Source: Desulfovibrio sp. UBA6121
Lineage (GTDB): Bacteria; Desulfobacterota; Desulfovibrionia; Desulfovibrionales; Desulfovibrionaceae
Reading direction: 5' to 3'
Length of the DNA: 10,018 nt
Assembly (NCBI GenBank): GCA_002422505.1
Contig: DIVX01000003.1
Location: 524-10,541 of the forward strand
Shown: positions 1-5,943 of the stretch, piece after piece
Numbering within the stretch: position 1 is the stretch's first letter
How the letters are laid out: each line of letters starts with the position of its first letter
Program-made: the position numbers and the translations under genes
The notes under the pieces: generated by a model
Seen by the model: the letters and a program-made list of their open reading frames with translations, nothing else
Told to the model about the DNA's origin: nothing
The model's database searches: none

Positions 1-367
1 TCTTCTTGGCGATGACCACCTCGCCCTCGCGGTCGAGCAGGGGCACGGCGCCCATTTCGCGCAGATACATGCGCACGGGGTCCGTGCTGCGGGAGGAATA
101 GTCGGCGGCGTCGTCGCCTTCGCTGGGGACCAGATCAAGCTCTTCGTCGGTGTCGGCGGTCTCGGAGGTCAGCTTCTTGCCGTTCTCCTCGCTGTCAACA
201 ATGACGATGTTCATCTGGTCGAAGATGCTCATCACTTCTTCGAGCTGATCCGGGGTGTTCATCTCCGTGGGGAGGGTCTTGCCCACTTCCTCAAAGGTCA
301 GAAATCCGTTTTTCTTGCCCTTGGCGATCAGGAGCTTGATTTGCTGGATTTCTTTGAGATTATTCAT
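1..367 (-). CDS. rpoD: RNA polymerase primary sigma factor RpoD (sigma-70), N-terminal part, cut by window edge
   Basis: The first 122 codons of the housekeeping sigma factor, which directs RNA polymerase to most promoters. Residues about 1-55 look like sigma region 1.1 (helical, with a GKKNGFLTFEEV stretch). An acidic linker at about 56-90 follows. Residues 96-106 (DPVRMYLREMG) are the hallmark of region 1.2, and EGEVVIAKK at 114-122 continues the conserved block. Regions 2 to 4 lie outside the window. The ATG at 367-365 is chosen because a strong GGGAGGA ribosome site sits at 371-377 and because it overlaps the dnaG stop as ATGA, the usual sign of translational coupling. It is the last visible gene of the rpsU-yqeY-mutS2-dnaG-rpoD cluster. 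Identification is secure; only the 3' extent is unknown. Confidence 0.96.
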   Translation of the reverse strand, partial: MNNLKEIQQIKLLIAKGKKNGFLTFEEVGKTLPTEMNTPDQLEEVMSIFDQMNIVIVDSEENGKKLTSETADTDEELDLVPSEGDDAADYSSRSTDPVRMYLREMGAVPLLDREGEVVIAKK

Positions 368-2121
368 TCTTCCTCCCTGCTGGGGGCATTGAGATCCGTG
401 AGGGCCGCCATGAGCCGTTTCAATTCTTCCATATCACCGGCCTGGCTGGCCAGGCGGATTTGCTCCATCAGTTGATCACGCGTCTGGTGCACGCCGGCCA
501 GCTCTATGCGCTGGCACACATGCAGCCATTCCTCCGCAAGGGCCTCGCCTTCCGGCTTGTCCTCGCTGCGGGTCCTGGTCCAGAAGCTCTTCTCGTCGGC
601 ATCAAGCAGGGGCAGCAGGTCCTGGTCGCCCGCGGCGGAAAGCTTGTTCCAAAGCCCAAGGCCAAAGTCCGTCACCAGAATCCGTTCAAAACCCCGCTTC
701 ACCAGCTCCGGTATGTACTCCGGGTACTGGATGGTGAAACGCAGGAAGTAGCGGTCGTCCCGCTCGTCCCGTCCAACGGCCGGGGCCCGCTGTTGCGCAG
801 GCGCGGGCGCAGTGCGCTGTCCAGGCGACGCCCCAAAGGGCGCAGCTCCGCCAAGCCTGCCCTGCCCACCGCCAAAGCGGCGCAGGTCTTGCTCGGCAAT
901 GCCCAGCCCCTGGGCCAAACGCGGCACGTAAAAAGGCCGCAAGGAGTTATCGGCCAAGTGCGCCAAAAACCCATTGGCCCAGCCCACGATTTCCCGGGGC
1001 GAAAACGCCTCGCGCACAACGGAGAGGCAGTAGTCCAAGCCGTCCACGGCGCTGTTTAAGCGTGCGTCCAAGCCTTCGCGCCCCATCATTTGGAGCAGGC
1101 TGTCCACGTCCTCGCCCTCAGGCATCAGCACCACGCTGCACTTGGTTCCATACTGCAGAATCATCTCCGCACTGCGAAGCGCAGCCTTGCGGCCCGCTGT
1201 ATCGCCATCAAAGATCAGCACCATGCGGGAGCAAAAACCGGCAAGACGCTTCACCTGATCCTGGGTGAGCGCGGTGCCGAGAACTCCGCAGGCGTCCGTG
1301 TAGCCAAACTGGTGCAGCGACAGCACATCCATGTACCCTTCCGTGAGTATCGCCCGCTTGCTGCGGGTCATGGCCTGGCGGGCCTGGAAGAGTCCGTAAA
1401 GGTGTTCCCCTTTTTTATAGATGGGCGTGTCGCTGCTGTTCAGATACTTGGGTTCACCCTCTGTAAGTATTCTTCCACCAAAGGCAATAACCTGACCTGA
1501 TAAATTCTGTATCGGAAAGATGAGACGGCCCCGAAAGCGGTCATAAATATTGCCGCGTTCGTTCTGGGCCAGCAGCCCGGCCTGCACGCCTTCTTCCGGC
1601 GTATACCCGCGCGACTTGAGAAAATTCGCCAAGCCCTGCCAGTCGTCCGCGCTGGCCCCAAGGCCAAAGGCGGCCACGGCCTCCTCAGACGCACCGCGCT
1701 TGCGCAGGTAGGCCCGCGCCACATCTCCCGTGGCCTGGCTTAAGTTGCGCCGGTAATACTCCTGCGCGGCCTCGTGCATCTCGTGGCACTGGCGCTTCAG
1801 TTTCTGGCGCGCGTCGTATTCCGGGTCCGGCTTGAAGGCCTTCAGCTCAATGCCGGCCTCTGCGGCCAGCTGCTCCAGGGCGTCCTTGAACTCCAGCCCG
1901 TTGATGCGCTGGTAGAAGTCCAGCACATCGCCCCCGGCCTGACAGCCGAAGCAGTAGAAAAAGCCCTCGGCTTCGTTGACGCTGAAGGACGGCGTTTTTT
2001 CCTGGTGGAAGGGGCACAGGCCCATTTGCCGCCCGCCGCCGGGCCGCAACGAAACATAGCGCCGCACGACATCGACGATGTTGAGGCGCTGCTTGAGGGT
2101 CTGGATGACCTGCTTGTCCAT
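364..2121 (-). CDS. dnaG: DNA primase DnaG
   Basis: Primase that makes the RNA primers for replication and works with the DnaB helicase. At 585 residues it is the usual full length. A CHC2 zinc-binding domain is visible at the N-terminus, with ligands C36, H39, C57 and C60 (CPFH ... CFGC). The RNA-polymerase core follows, and its Toprim fold starts at about residue 256 with the catalytic glutamate E261 (LTEGYMDV), the DGD pair D305/D307 (IFDGDTAGR) and the GEDVDSLL stretch at 336-343. A Gly/Ala/Pro-rich linker at about 418-450 precedes a helical C-terminal region expected to bind DnaB. The ATG at 2121 has an AAGGGGAG ribosome site just upstream. It follows mutS2 by 25 nt and overlaps rpoD by 4 nt. 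No defects are seen. Confidence 0.98.
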   Translation of the reverse strand: MDKQVIQTLKQRLNIVDVVRRYVSLRPGGGRQMGLCPFHQEKTPSFSVNEAEGFFYCFGCQAGGDVLDFYQRINGLEFKDALEQLAAEAGIELKAFKPDPEYDARQKLKRQCHEMHEAAQEYYRRNLSQATGDVARAYLRKRGASEEAVAAFGLGASADDWQGLANFLKSRGYTPEEGVQAGLLAQNERGNIYDRFRGRLIFPIQNLSGQVIAFGGRILTEGEPKYLNSSDTPIYKKGEHLYGLFQARQAMTRSKRAILTEGYMDVLSLHQFGYTDACGVLGTALTQDQVKRLAGFCSRMVLIFDGDTAGRKAALRSAEMILQYGTKCSVVLMPEGEDVDSLLQMMGREGLDARLNSAVDGLDYCLSVVREAFSPREIVGWANGFLAHLADNSLRPFYVPRLAQGLGIAEQDLRRFGGGQGRLGGAAPFGASPGQRTAPAPAQQRAPAVGRDERDDRYFLRFTIQYPEYIPELVKRGFERILVTDFGLGLWNKLSAAGDQDLLPLLDADEKSFWTRTRSEDKPEGEALAEEWLHVCQRIELAGVHQTRDQLMEQIRLASQAGDMEELKRLMAALTDLNAPSREEE

Positions 2122-2146
2122 GGGTCTCCCCTTGTGAAGCGGGACG

Positions 2147-4450
2147 CTATTTCAGCGTCACTTCGGTCATTCCGTCGCCGCCGCGATCCTCATTGGCCAG
2201 GGTGAAGGAGGCCACGCCAGGGGCGGTGCGCAGATAGCCGTGCACCTCCTTGCGCAGGGCTCCGGTGCCGCGCCCGTGCACAATCTCCACGCCGCTTGCG
2301 CCGCGCAGCAGCGAGGCGTCCAGAAACTGCCCAAGGGCGGAAAGCGCCTCATCGGCCCGCTGCCCCCGCAGGTCGATGCGCGGGGTGAAGCCGAGCTCCG
2401 CCGTGACGCCGCCGCCTGACGGGCGTTGCGCCGCCTGCGGGCTCTTGCCGTCCTGGGTCAACTCGCCAAAAGCCACCCACATGGCCACGCCTGAAAAATC
2501 AACCTTCACCTGACGCTTGCGCTCGTCTTTTTCCAGCACCAGGCCAGACTTGCTCCAGGCCTTGTAGCATACGCGCCCACCAGGGGCGATGTCCGCCCAG
2601 TCCAGCACGGGCGCTTCAGGCGCCGCATCCTCGCGGGCGGCAGGTTCAAGACGCTCACGCACCTCGGAAAGTTGCTTAAGGGCCTGCTTGCGGCCAATGC
2701 GCTCGCTCTTCCACTCACGCAGCACGCCTTGGGCCAGCTCGCGCACCTCGGCAAGCACCTTCACGCGCTCCTTCTCGTAGCGCGCCTCAAGGCTGTCGCG
2801 CTTTTTGCGCAGGACTGCGCGTTCCTCGGCCAGGGCGTCGTTCTCGCGCTCGCGCTTCACGGCCAGGGAGTTCAGGCGCTCCAGCACGGCGCTAGTGTCC
2901 GAGCCGTCCAGCAGCAGGTACTGCTCCGCGCGGGACAAGATCGTACGCGGCAGGCCGTGTTCGCGCGCCACGTCCAGGGCGATGCTGGCGCCCACCTGGT
3001 CGTAGGCTAGGCGGTACAGCGGCTTCTTGGTGCCGGGGTCGAACAGCACGCTGGCGGCGCGCACGCGCTCCGTGGCCAGGGCATAAGCCTTGAGGGCCGG
3101 AAAGTGCGTGGCGGCAAAGCTGGCAGCGCCGCGGTCCAGCAAGCCGTCGATGACCGCCTGGGCCAGGGCCGCACCCTGGGTTGGGTCGGTGCCTGCACCA
3201 AATTCATCCAGCAAAAACAAAGTGGTGTCGTTGACGCGATCCCAGACACGGGCAAGGTACTGGATCTGCGCCGTGAAGGTGCTCACGTGTTCCTCAAGGC
3301 TCTGCTCGTCGCCCAGGACCACAAAGATGTCCGTCCACAGCGGCAGGGACGAGCCCTCGGCCACGGGCACCGGCAGGCCGGAGAAGGCCATGAGCGCGAT
3401 GAGGCCCACGGTTTTGAGGCAAACCGTTTTGCCGCCCGCGTTGCCGCCGCTGACGATGAGCGCCAGCTGGCCCTCCTGAAGCTTGATGTCCAGGGGCTGC
3501 GTGGTTGGGCTGTGCAGTGCCAGCAGGGGGTGCCGGGCCTTAAGGAGCCGCGCGGGCAGGTCTGGACCGATGTCCAGGGCGCGGGCGTTGGTGGCCTCGG
3601 CCAGGCGCGCCTTGGCCATAAGCAGATCCAGCTGCACCAGGCTTTCGTAGCTGGCAACCACGCCGGGGCGCTCCTGCCGAATGAGCCCGGTCAAATACTC
3701 CAGCACCTTGCGTTCCTCGACGCGCTCCTCGCGCTTCAATTCCTGCAAGGTATTGTTGATCTCCACCAGGAACATGGGCTCGAAATAGCAGGTCTCGCCG
3801 GTCTGGGAGTAGTCGTGGATGATGCCGGGGAAGCGGTTCTTAAAGTTCACCTTGAGGGGCAGCACATAGCGATCGGACGAAATGGTGATGTAGTCGTCCT
3901 GCAAGTAGTGCGAAATGTTTTCAGAAAGGACGAAGTCCTTCACGCGCTTGGTGCAGCGTTGATGGATGGCGCGTATCTCCTGGCGGACGGAAAAAAGCCC
4001 CGGCGAGCTCTCGTCCTTCAGGCGGCCGTCCTGGTCCAGGCAGCGGCGCAGGCCAGACCACGTGGCCTGTGGCCAAGGCGCGCCCGCCACGGCCTCCACC
4101 AGCTCGTCCCAGCCGCGTTCCTGATAGGGCTCCAGCAAGTCCCGCGCGTGGCGCGCCTGCTCAAGGGTCAAGGAAAGCGCGAAGAGCGCGTCCAGGTCCA
4201 GAACGCGGTGCGCAACGTCAAGCTCGGGGAAGAAATTGGCGAAGTCTGGAAAGGGCACGAGGCGGAAGCCGGATTCGCGCACCCAGCGCAGAGCCTGGTC
4301 AAGCAGCGTGAGCTGCCGCTGCACGGCCTGAGCGGTTGCAAGCGGGTGCAAGGCAAGACAGGCGGCGGCTCCGGGTTCGGAGACGGCAAATCCCGAAAGC
4401 TCCTTCAGAACCTTCGGGAACTCCAGCAGTTGCAGGGTTCTCGGTTCCAT
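2147..4450 (-). CDS. mutS2: MutS2 family ATPase/endonuclease with KOW-like and Smr domains
   Basis: A 767-residue MutS2, the MutS paralogue without the mismatch-recognition domain. Family roles proposed elsewhere are suppression of homologous recombination and, in Bacillus subtilis, rescue of collided ribosomes. Residues 1-300 form the core and clamp helices. The ATPase shows a Walker A loop GGNAGGKT at 335-342 (GPNTGGKT is the commoner form), a STFTAQ signature at 390-395, and Walker B LFLLDEFGAGTDP at 411-423. A charged coiled-coil stretch runs over about 525-605. Residues 622-665 resemble the KOW-like domain of this family. The C-terminal Smr nuclease domain begins with IDLRGQRADEA at 692-702 and carries HGRGTGALR at 725-733. 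The ATG at 4450 lies 11 nt after yqeY and has only a weak ribosome site, so translational coupling is likely. Full length and apparently intact. Confidence 0.96.
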   Translation of the reverse strand: MEPRTLQLLEFPKVLKELSGFAVSEPGAAACLALHPLATAQAVQRQLTLLDQALRWVRESGFRLVPFPDFANFFPELDVAHRVLDLDALFALSLTLEQARHARDLLEPYQERGWDELVEAVAGAPWPQATWSGLRRCLDQDGRLKDESSPGLFSVRQEIRAIHQRCTKRVKDFVLSENISHYLQDDYITISSDRYVLPLKVNFKNRFPGIIHDYSQTGETCYFEPMFLVEINNTLQELKREERVEERKVLEYLTGLIRQERPGVVASYESLVQLDLLMAKARLAEATNARALDIGPDLPARLLKARHPLLALHSPTTQPLDIKLQEGQLALIVSGGNAGGKTVCLKTVGLIALMAFSGLPVPVAEGSSLPLWTDIFVVLGDEQSLEEHVSTFTAQIQYLARVWDRVNDTTLFLLDEFGAGTDPTQGAALAQAVIDGLLDRGAASFAATHFPALKAYALATERVRAASVLFDPGTKKPLYRLAYDQVGASIALDVAREHGLPRTILSRAEQYLLLDGSDTSAVLERLNSLAVKRERENDALAEERAVLRKKRDSLEARYEKERVKVLAEVRELAQGVLREWKSERIGRKQALKQLSEVRERLEPAAREDAAPEAPVLDWADIAPGGRVCYKAWSKSGLVLEKDERKRQVKVDFSGVAMWVAFGELTQDGKSPQAAQRPSGGGVTAELGFTPRIDLRGQRADEALSALGQFLDASLLRGASGVEIVHGRGTGALRKEVHGYLRTAPGVASFTLANEDRGGDGMTEVTLK

Positions 4451-4461
4451 GAAGCCGCCGT

Positions 4462-4911
4462 TTACGAGGACAGTCTGGCCCGAACGGCCTCGCTGGCCTT
4501 ATTGCCGTCGTAACGCCCTTTGTAGGCCAGGGTCAAAGCCTGCATGACCTTGCCCATGTCCTTGGGTCCCTGGGCGCCGGTTTCGATGGCGAAGCGGTCA
4601 ACGGCCTGGGCAAGCTCGGCATCGGTAAGGGGCGCGGGCATGTAGCCAAGCAGCACGGCAAGTTCCGCCGATTCGATGGCGGCAAGCTCCGGGCGGCCAT
4701 GTTTCTCGTACTGTTCCAGGGATTCGCGGCGCTGCTTGATCTGGCGGGAAAGCAGTTCGAGGTAGTCGTCGTCCGTAAGGGGGCGCAGCACCTCGACACC
4801 ACGGTTTTTGGCGGCTGTCTTGAGGTGTCTCAAGACAGCCAGCCGAACCGTGTCTTTGGCCTTGTAGGCCACTATATAATCGGACTCGATGCGTCCCTGA
4901 AGGGTTGTCAT
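4462..4911 (-). CDS. yqeY: GatB/YqeY domain protein
   Basis: A 149-residue stand-alone YqeY protein, related to the C-terminal tail domain of the GatB subunit of the tRNA amidotransferase. Its cellular role is not firmly established; a link to tRNA or translation is inferred from the domain. Family motifs are visible throughout: RLAVLRHLKTAAKN at 23-36, IKQRRESLEQYEKHGR at 58-73, an AELAVLLGYMP block at 82-92, and DMGKVMQAL at 118-126 followed by KGRYDG at 131-136. The length is normal. The ATG at 4911-4909 overlaps the rpsU stop as TGATG, with an AGGA ribosome site inside the end of rpsU, so it is almost certainly translated together with S21. mutS2 follows after 11 nt. Confidence 0.94.
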   Translation of the reverse strand: MTTLQGRIESDYIVAYKAKDTVRLAVLRHLKTAAKNRGVEVLRPLTDDDYLELLSRQIKQRRESLEQYEKHGRPELAAIESAELAVLLGYMPAPLTDAELAQAVDRFAIETGAQGPKDMGKVMQALTLAYKGRYDGNKASEAVRARLSS

Positions 4912-5111
4912 CAGTCGATCCTGGACTTGCGCATCTTCTTGATGAGGCGCTTTTTGGCAGCCGCCTTCTTCTTCTTCTCCTGGACGCTGGGCTTCTCGTA
5001 ATGCTGACGCTTCTTCAGCTCGGAGAGGACGCCGGCCTTCTCGACCTGCTTCTTGAAACGACGCAGGGCGATTTCGAAGTTATCGCTGTCATCCAACAAA
5101 ATACCGGGCAA
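4911..5111 (-). CDS. rpsU: 30S ribosomal protein S21, TTG start
   Basis: A 66-residue bS21, a small basic protein of the 30S subunit near the 3' end of 16S rRNA that takes part in initiation. The sequence starts MPGILLDDSDNFEIALRRFK, has the family block KKQVEKAGVLSELKKRQHYEKP at about 20-41 (split here only by eye), and ends in a Lys/Arg-rich helix. The start is taken as the TTG at 5111-5109: it gives the expected MPG- N-terminus and length, and sits 6 nt after a near-perfect GGGGAGGTG ribosome site. The upstream ATG at 5201 would add 30 residues unlike S21 and would run through the ribosome site. This is the first gene of the operon, and its stop overlaps the yqeY start. Confidence 0.95.
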   Translation of the reverse strand: MPGILLDDSDNFEIALRRFKKQVEKAGVLSELKKRQHYEKPSVQEKKKKAAAKKRLIKKMRKSRID

Positions 5112-5117
5112 TAGAAT

Positions 5118-5126
5118 CACCTCCCC
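5118..5126 (-). promoter_or_regulatory. strong ribosome binding site that fixes the rpsU TTG start
   Basis: On the minus strand this reads GGGGAGGTG, then six bases, then TTG. It contains GGAGGTG, close to the full anti-Shine-Dalgarno complement. The spacing favours the TTG over every other in-frame start. An unusually good site probably offsets the weak start codon. Confidence 0.85.
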
Positions 5127-5155
5127 GAACGGATCTGGTAAAAACGAAGAGCGAA

Positions 5156-5184
5156 TGTCTACCCCATCTCTCCGGCAAAGGCAA
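5156..5184 (-). promoter_or_regulatory. possible sigma70-type promoter for the rpsU operon
   Basis: The minus strand has TTGCCT (5184-5179), a 17-base spacer, and TAGACA (5161-5156). The matches to consensus are 4/6 and 3/6. Position favours it: it lies just after the hairpin at 5207-5236 and about 45 bases before the rpsU start. The hexamers are weak, so this is tentative. Confidence 0.3.
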
Positions 5185-5189
5185 GAGAG

Positions 5190-5236
5190 AAGAAGAGGCA
5201 AGAAGCGGACCCTTTCGACCTAGGCCGAAAGGGTCC
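5190..5236 (-). terminator. hairpin terminator or attenuator between the HU/small-ORF unit and rpsU
   Basis: A perfect 11-bp inverted repeat, GGACCCTTTCG (5207-5217) and CGAAAGGGTCC (5226-5236), encloses an 8-base loop containing CCTAGG. On the minus strand it is followed by a pyrimidine-rich tract with many short T runs, but no unbroken T run. The other strand has no such tract, so it most likely stops transcripts coming from HU and the 59-residue ORF. A smaller hairpin (5255-5269, GCCGT/ACGGC) sits directly after that ORF's stop. Termination may be partial, given the broken T tract. Confidence 0.6.
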
Positions 5237-5269
5237 GGATACGCTCAGCAAAGGGCCGTCTGCAACGGC

Positions 5270-5449
5270 TTAATGAGCGGAATGCTGATCGCCGCAGCTG
5301 TCAAACCAAGACTTCAGGATGCAGTAGCCCATCCCGGAGCAGATGACGAACAGGACGATGTACAGCACGCCGAAGAAAACCGCATGGTCAGCCTGAAACC
5401 AGGGCAGATCCTGTGGCAACGGGCTATGAACAGTTTCACCGTGAAGCAT
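5270..5449 (-). CDS. small single-pass membrane protein, uncharacterised (59 aa)
   Basis: I do not recognise this protein. The ORF encodes 59 residues starting MLHGETVHSPLPQDLPWFQ and ending in TAA. Residues 1-22 are polar, and about 23-46 form one strongly hydrophobic helix (VFFGVLYIVLFVICSGMGYC). The short C-terminal tail is SWFDSCGDQHSAH. Cysteines are at 37, 43 and 52, and His56 and His59 with Cys52 could form a small metal- or heme-binding patch, though that is speculation. The ATG at 5449 is preceded by GGAGG with six-base spacing. The gene starts 14 nt after the HU stop on the same strand, so the two are probably co-transcribed, and a hairpin follows it at 5207-5236. The good ribosome site, spacing and coherent membrane topology argue that it is real. 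Confidence 0.72.
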   Translation of the reverse strand: MLHGETVHSPLPQDLPWFQADHAVFFGVLYIVLFVICSGMGYCILKSWFDSCGDQHSAH

Positions 5450-5463
5450 AGGAGGCCTCCGAT

Positions 5464-5736
5464 TTACTTAACGGCGTCTTTCAGCAGCTTGCCGGGGCGG
5501 AACTTGACGACCTGAGTGGCCGGAATCTTGATCTCTTTGCCGGTGCGGGGGTTGCGACCGACACGGGCCTTGCGCTTCTCGACCTGGAAGGTGCCGAAGC
5601 CGGTGAGGGTAAGTTTGCCTTCCTTCACCAGGATGTCTTCAACGGCATCGATAAAAGCATTCAGGGCGCGCTCTGCATTGGCCTTGGTCAGGTTGGCCTT
5701 CTCAGAAATTTTGACAACCAGCTCAGCCTTCGTCAT
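5464..5736 (-). CDS. hup: HU family DNA-binding protein
   Basis: A 90-residue HU-type nucleoid protein that binds and bends DNA as a dimer. It matches the family over its whole length: MTKAELVVKISEKANLTKAN at the dimerising helices, then the bacterial HU/IHF signature at 46-66 (GFGTFQVEKR ... GRNPRTG) with the intercalating proline at position 63 in RNPRTG, and the C-terminal VVKFRPGKLLKDAV. HU is preferred over IHF subunits because of the 90-residue length and the KEIKIPA arm sequence. The ATG at 5736 follows GAGGAGGAAGG, a strong ribosome site. It lies 207 nt downstream of rsmA with a foldable leader, so it probably has its own promoter, and it precedes the 59-residue membrane-protein ORF by 14 nt. 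Confidence 0.96.
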   Translation of the reverse strand: MTKAELVVKISEKANLTKANAERALNAFIDAVEDILVKEGKLTLTGFGTFQVEKRKARVGRNPRTGKEIKIPATQVVKFRPGKLLKDAVK

Positions 5737-5758
5737 GTGTCCTTCCTCCTCAATTGGT

Positions 5759-5839
5759 GGTCACTGTTTGCGGCCCGGACCTTTCCGAGTCTCACGAAAA
5801 TTCCTCGTGGACATGTGGTCGGTGCCGACCGGAAAGGTC
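5759..5839 (-). ncRNA. putative structured 5' leader of the HU mRNA (three-way junction)
   Basis: In the minus-strand transcript an outer stem, GACCTTTCCG with CGGAAAGGTC (plus coordinates 5830-5839 and 5778-5787), encloses two hairpins. One is GGTCGG-TG-CCGACC (5817-5830) and the other CACGA with TCGTG (5793-5797 and 5805-5809). The outer stem and the first hairpin share one base, so about 9 outer pairs can form. Five alternating GACC/GGTC blocks (5836-5839, 5827-5830, 5817-5820, 5778-5781, 5759-5762) allow competing pairings. The element ends about 20-40 bases before the HU ribosome site. I cannot match it to a named riboswitch or leader family. The rest of the 207-bp gap (to 5943) shows no ORF and no clear rsmA terminator. 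A TAGACT hexamer there could be a -10 box, without a convincing -35. Confidence 0.45.
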
Positions 5840-5943
5840 AGATGCACTTCTTCCACTTACCACAGTCTACGTCAAGGCGGTCAAACCCTGAACTCGCCTC
5901 TATATGCAACTGGACCTCGATAAACACCAAAGCAAAAGGCAAG

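Noticed and set aside
3104..4513. 469-codon plus-strand ORF opposite mutS2 and the end of yqeY
   Set aside because: Its length comes from the GC-rich codon pattern of mutS2, which leaves few stops on the opposite strand. Composition is low-complexity, no family motif is visible, and the minus-strand gene is unmistakable.
5112..5201. 30-residue N-terminal extension of S21 to an ATG at 5201
   Set aside because: Residues are unlike any S21 and include the Shine-Dalgarno sequence; the TTG at 5111 fits family length and spacing.
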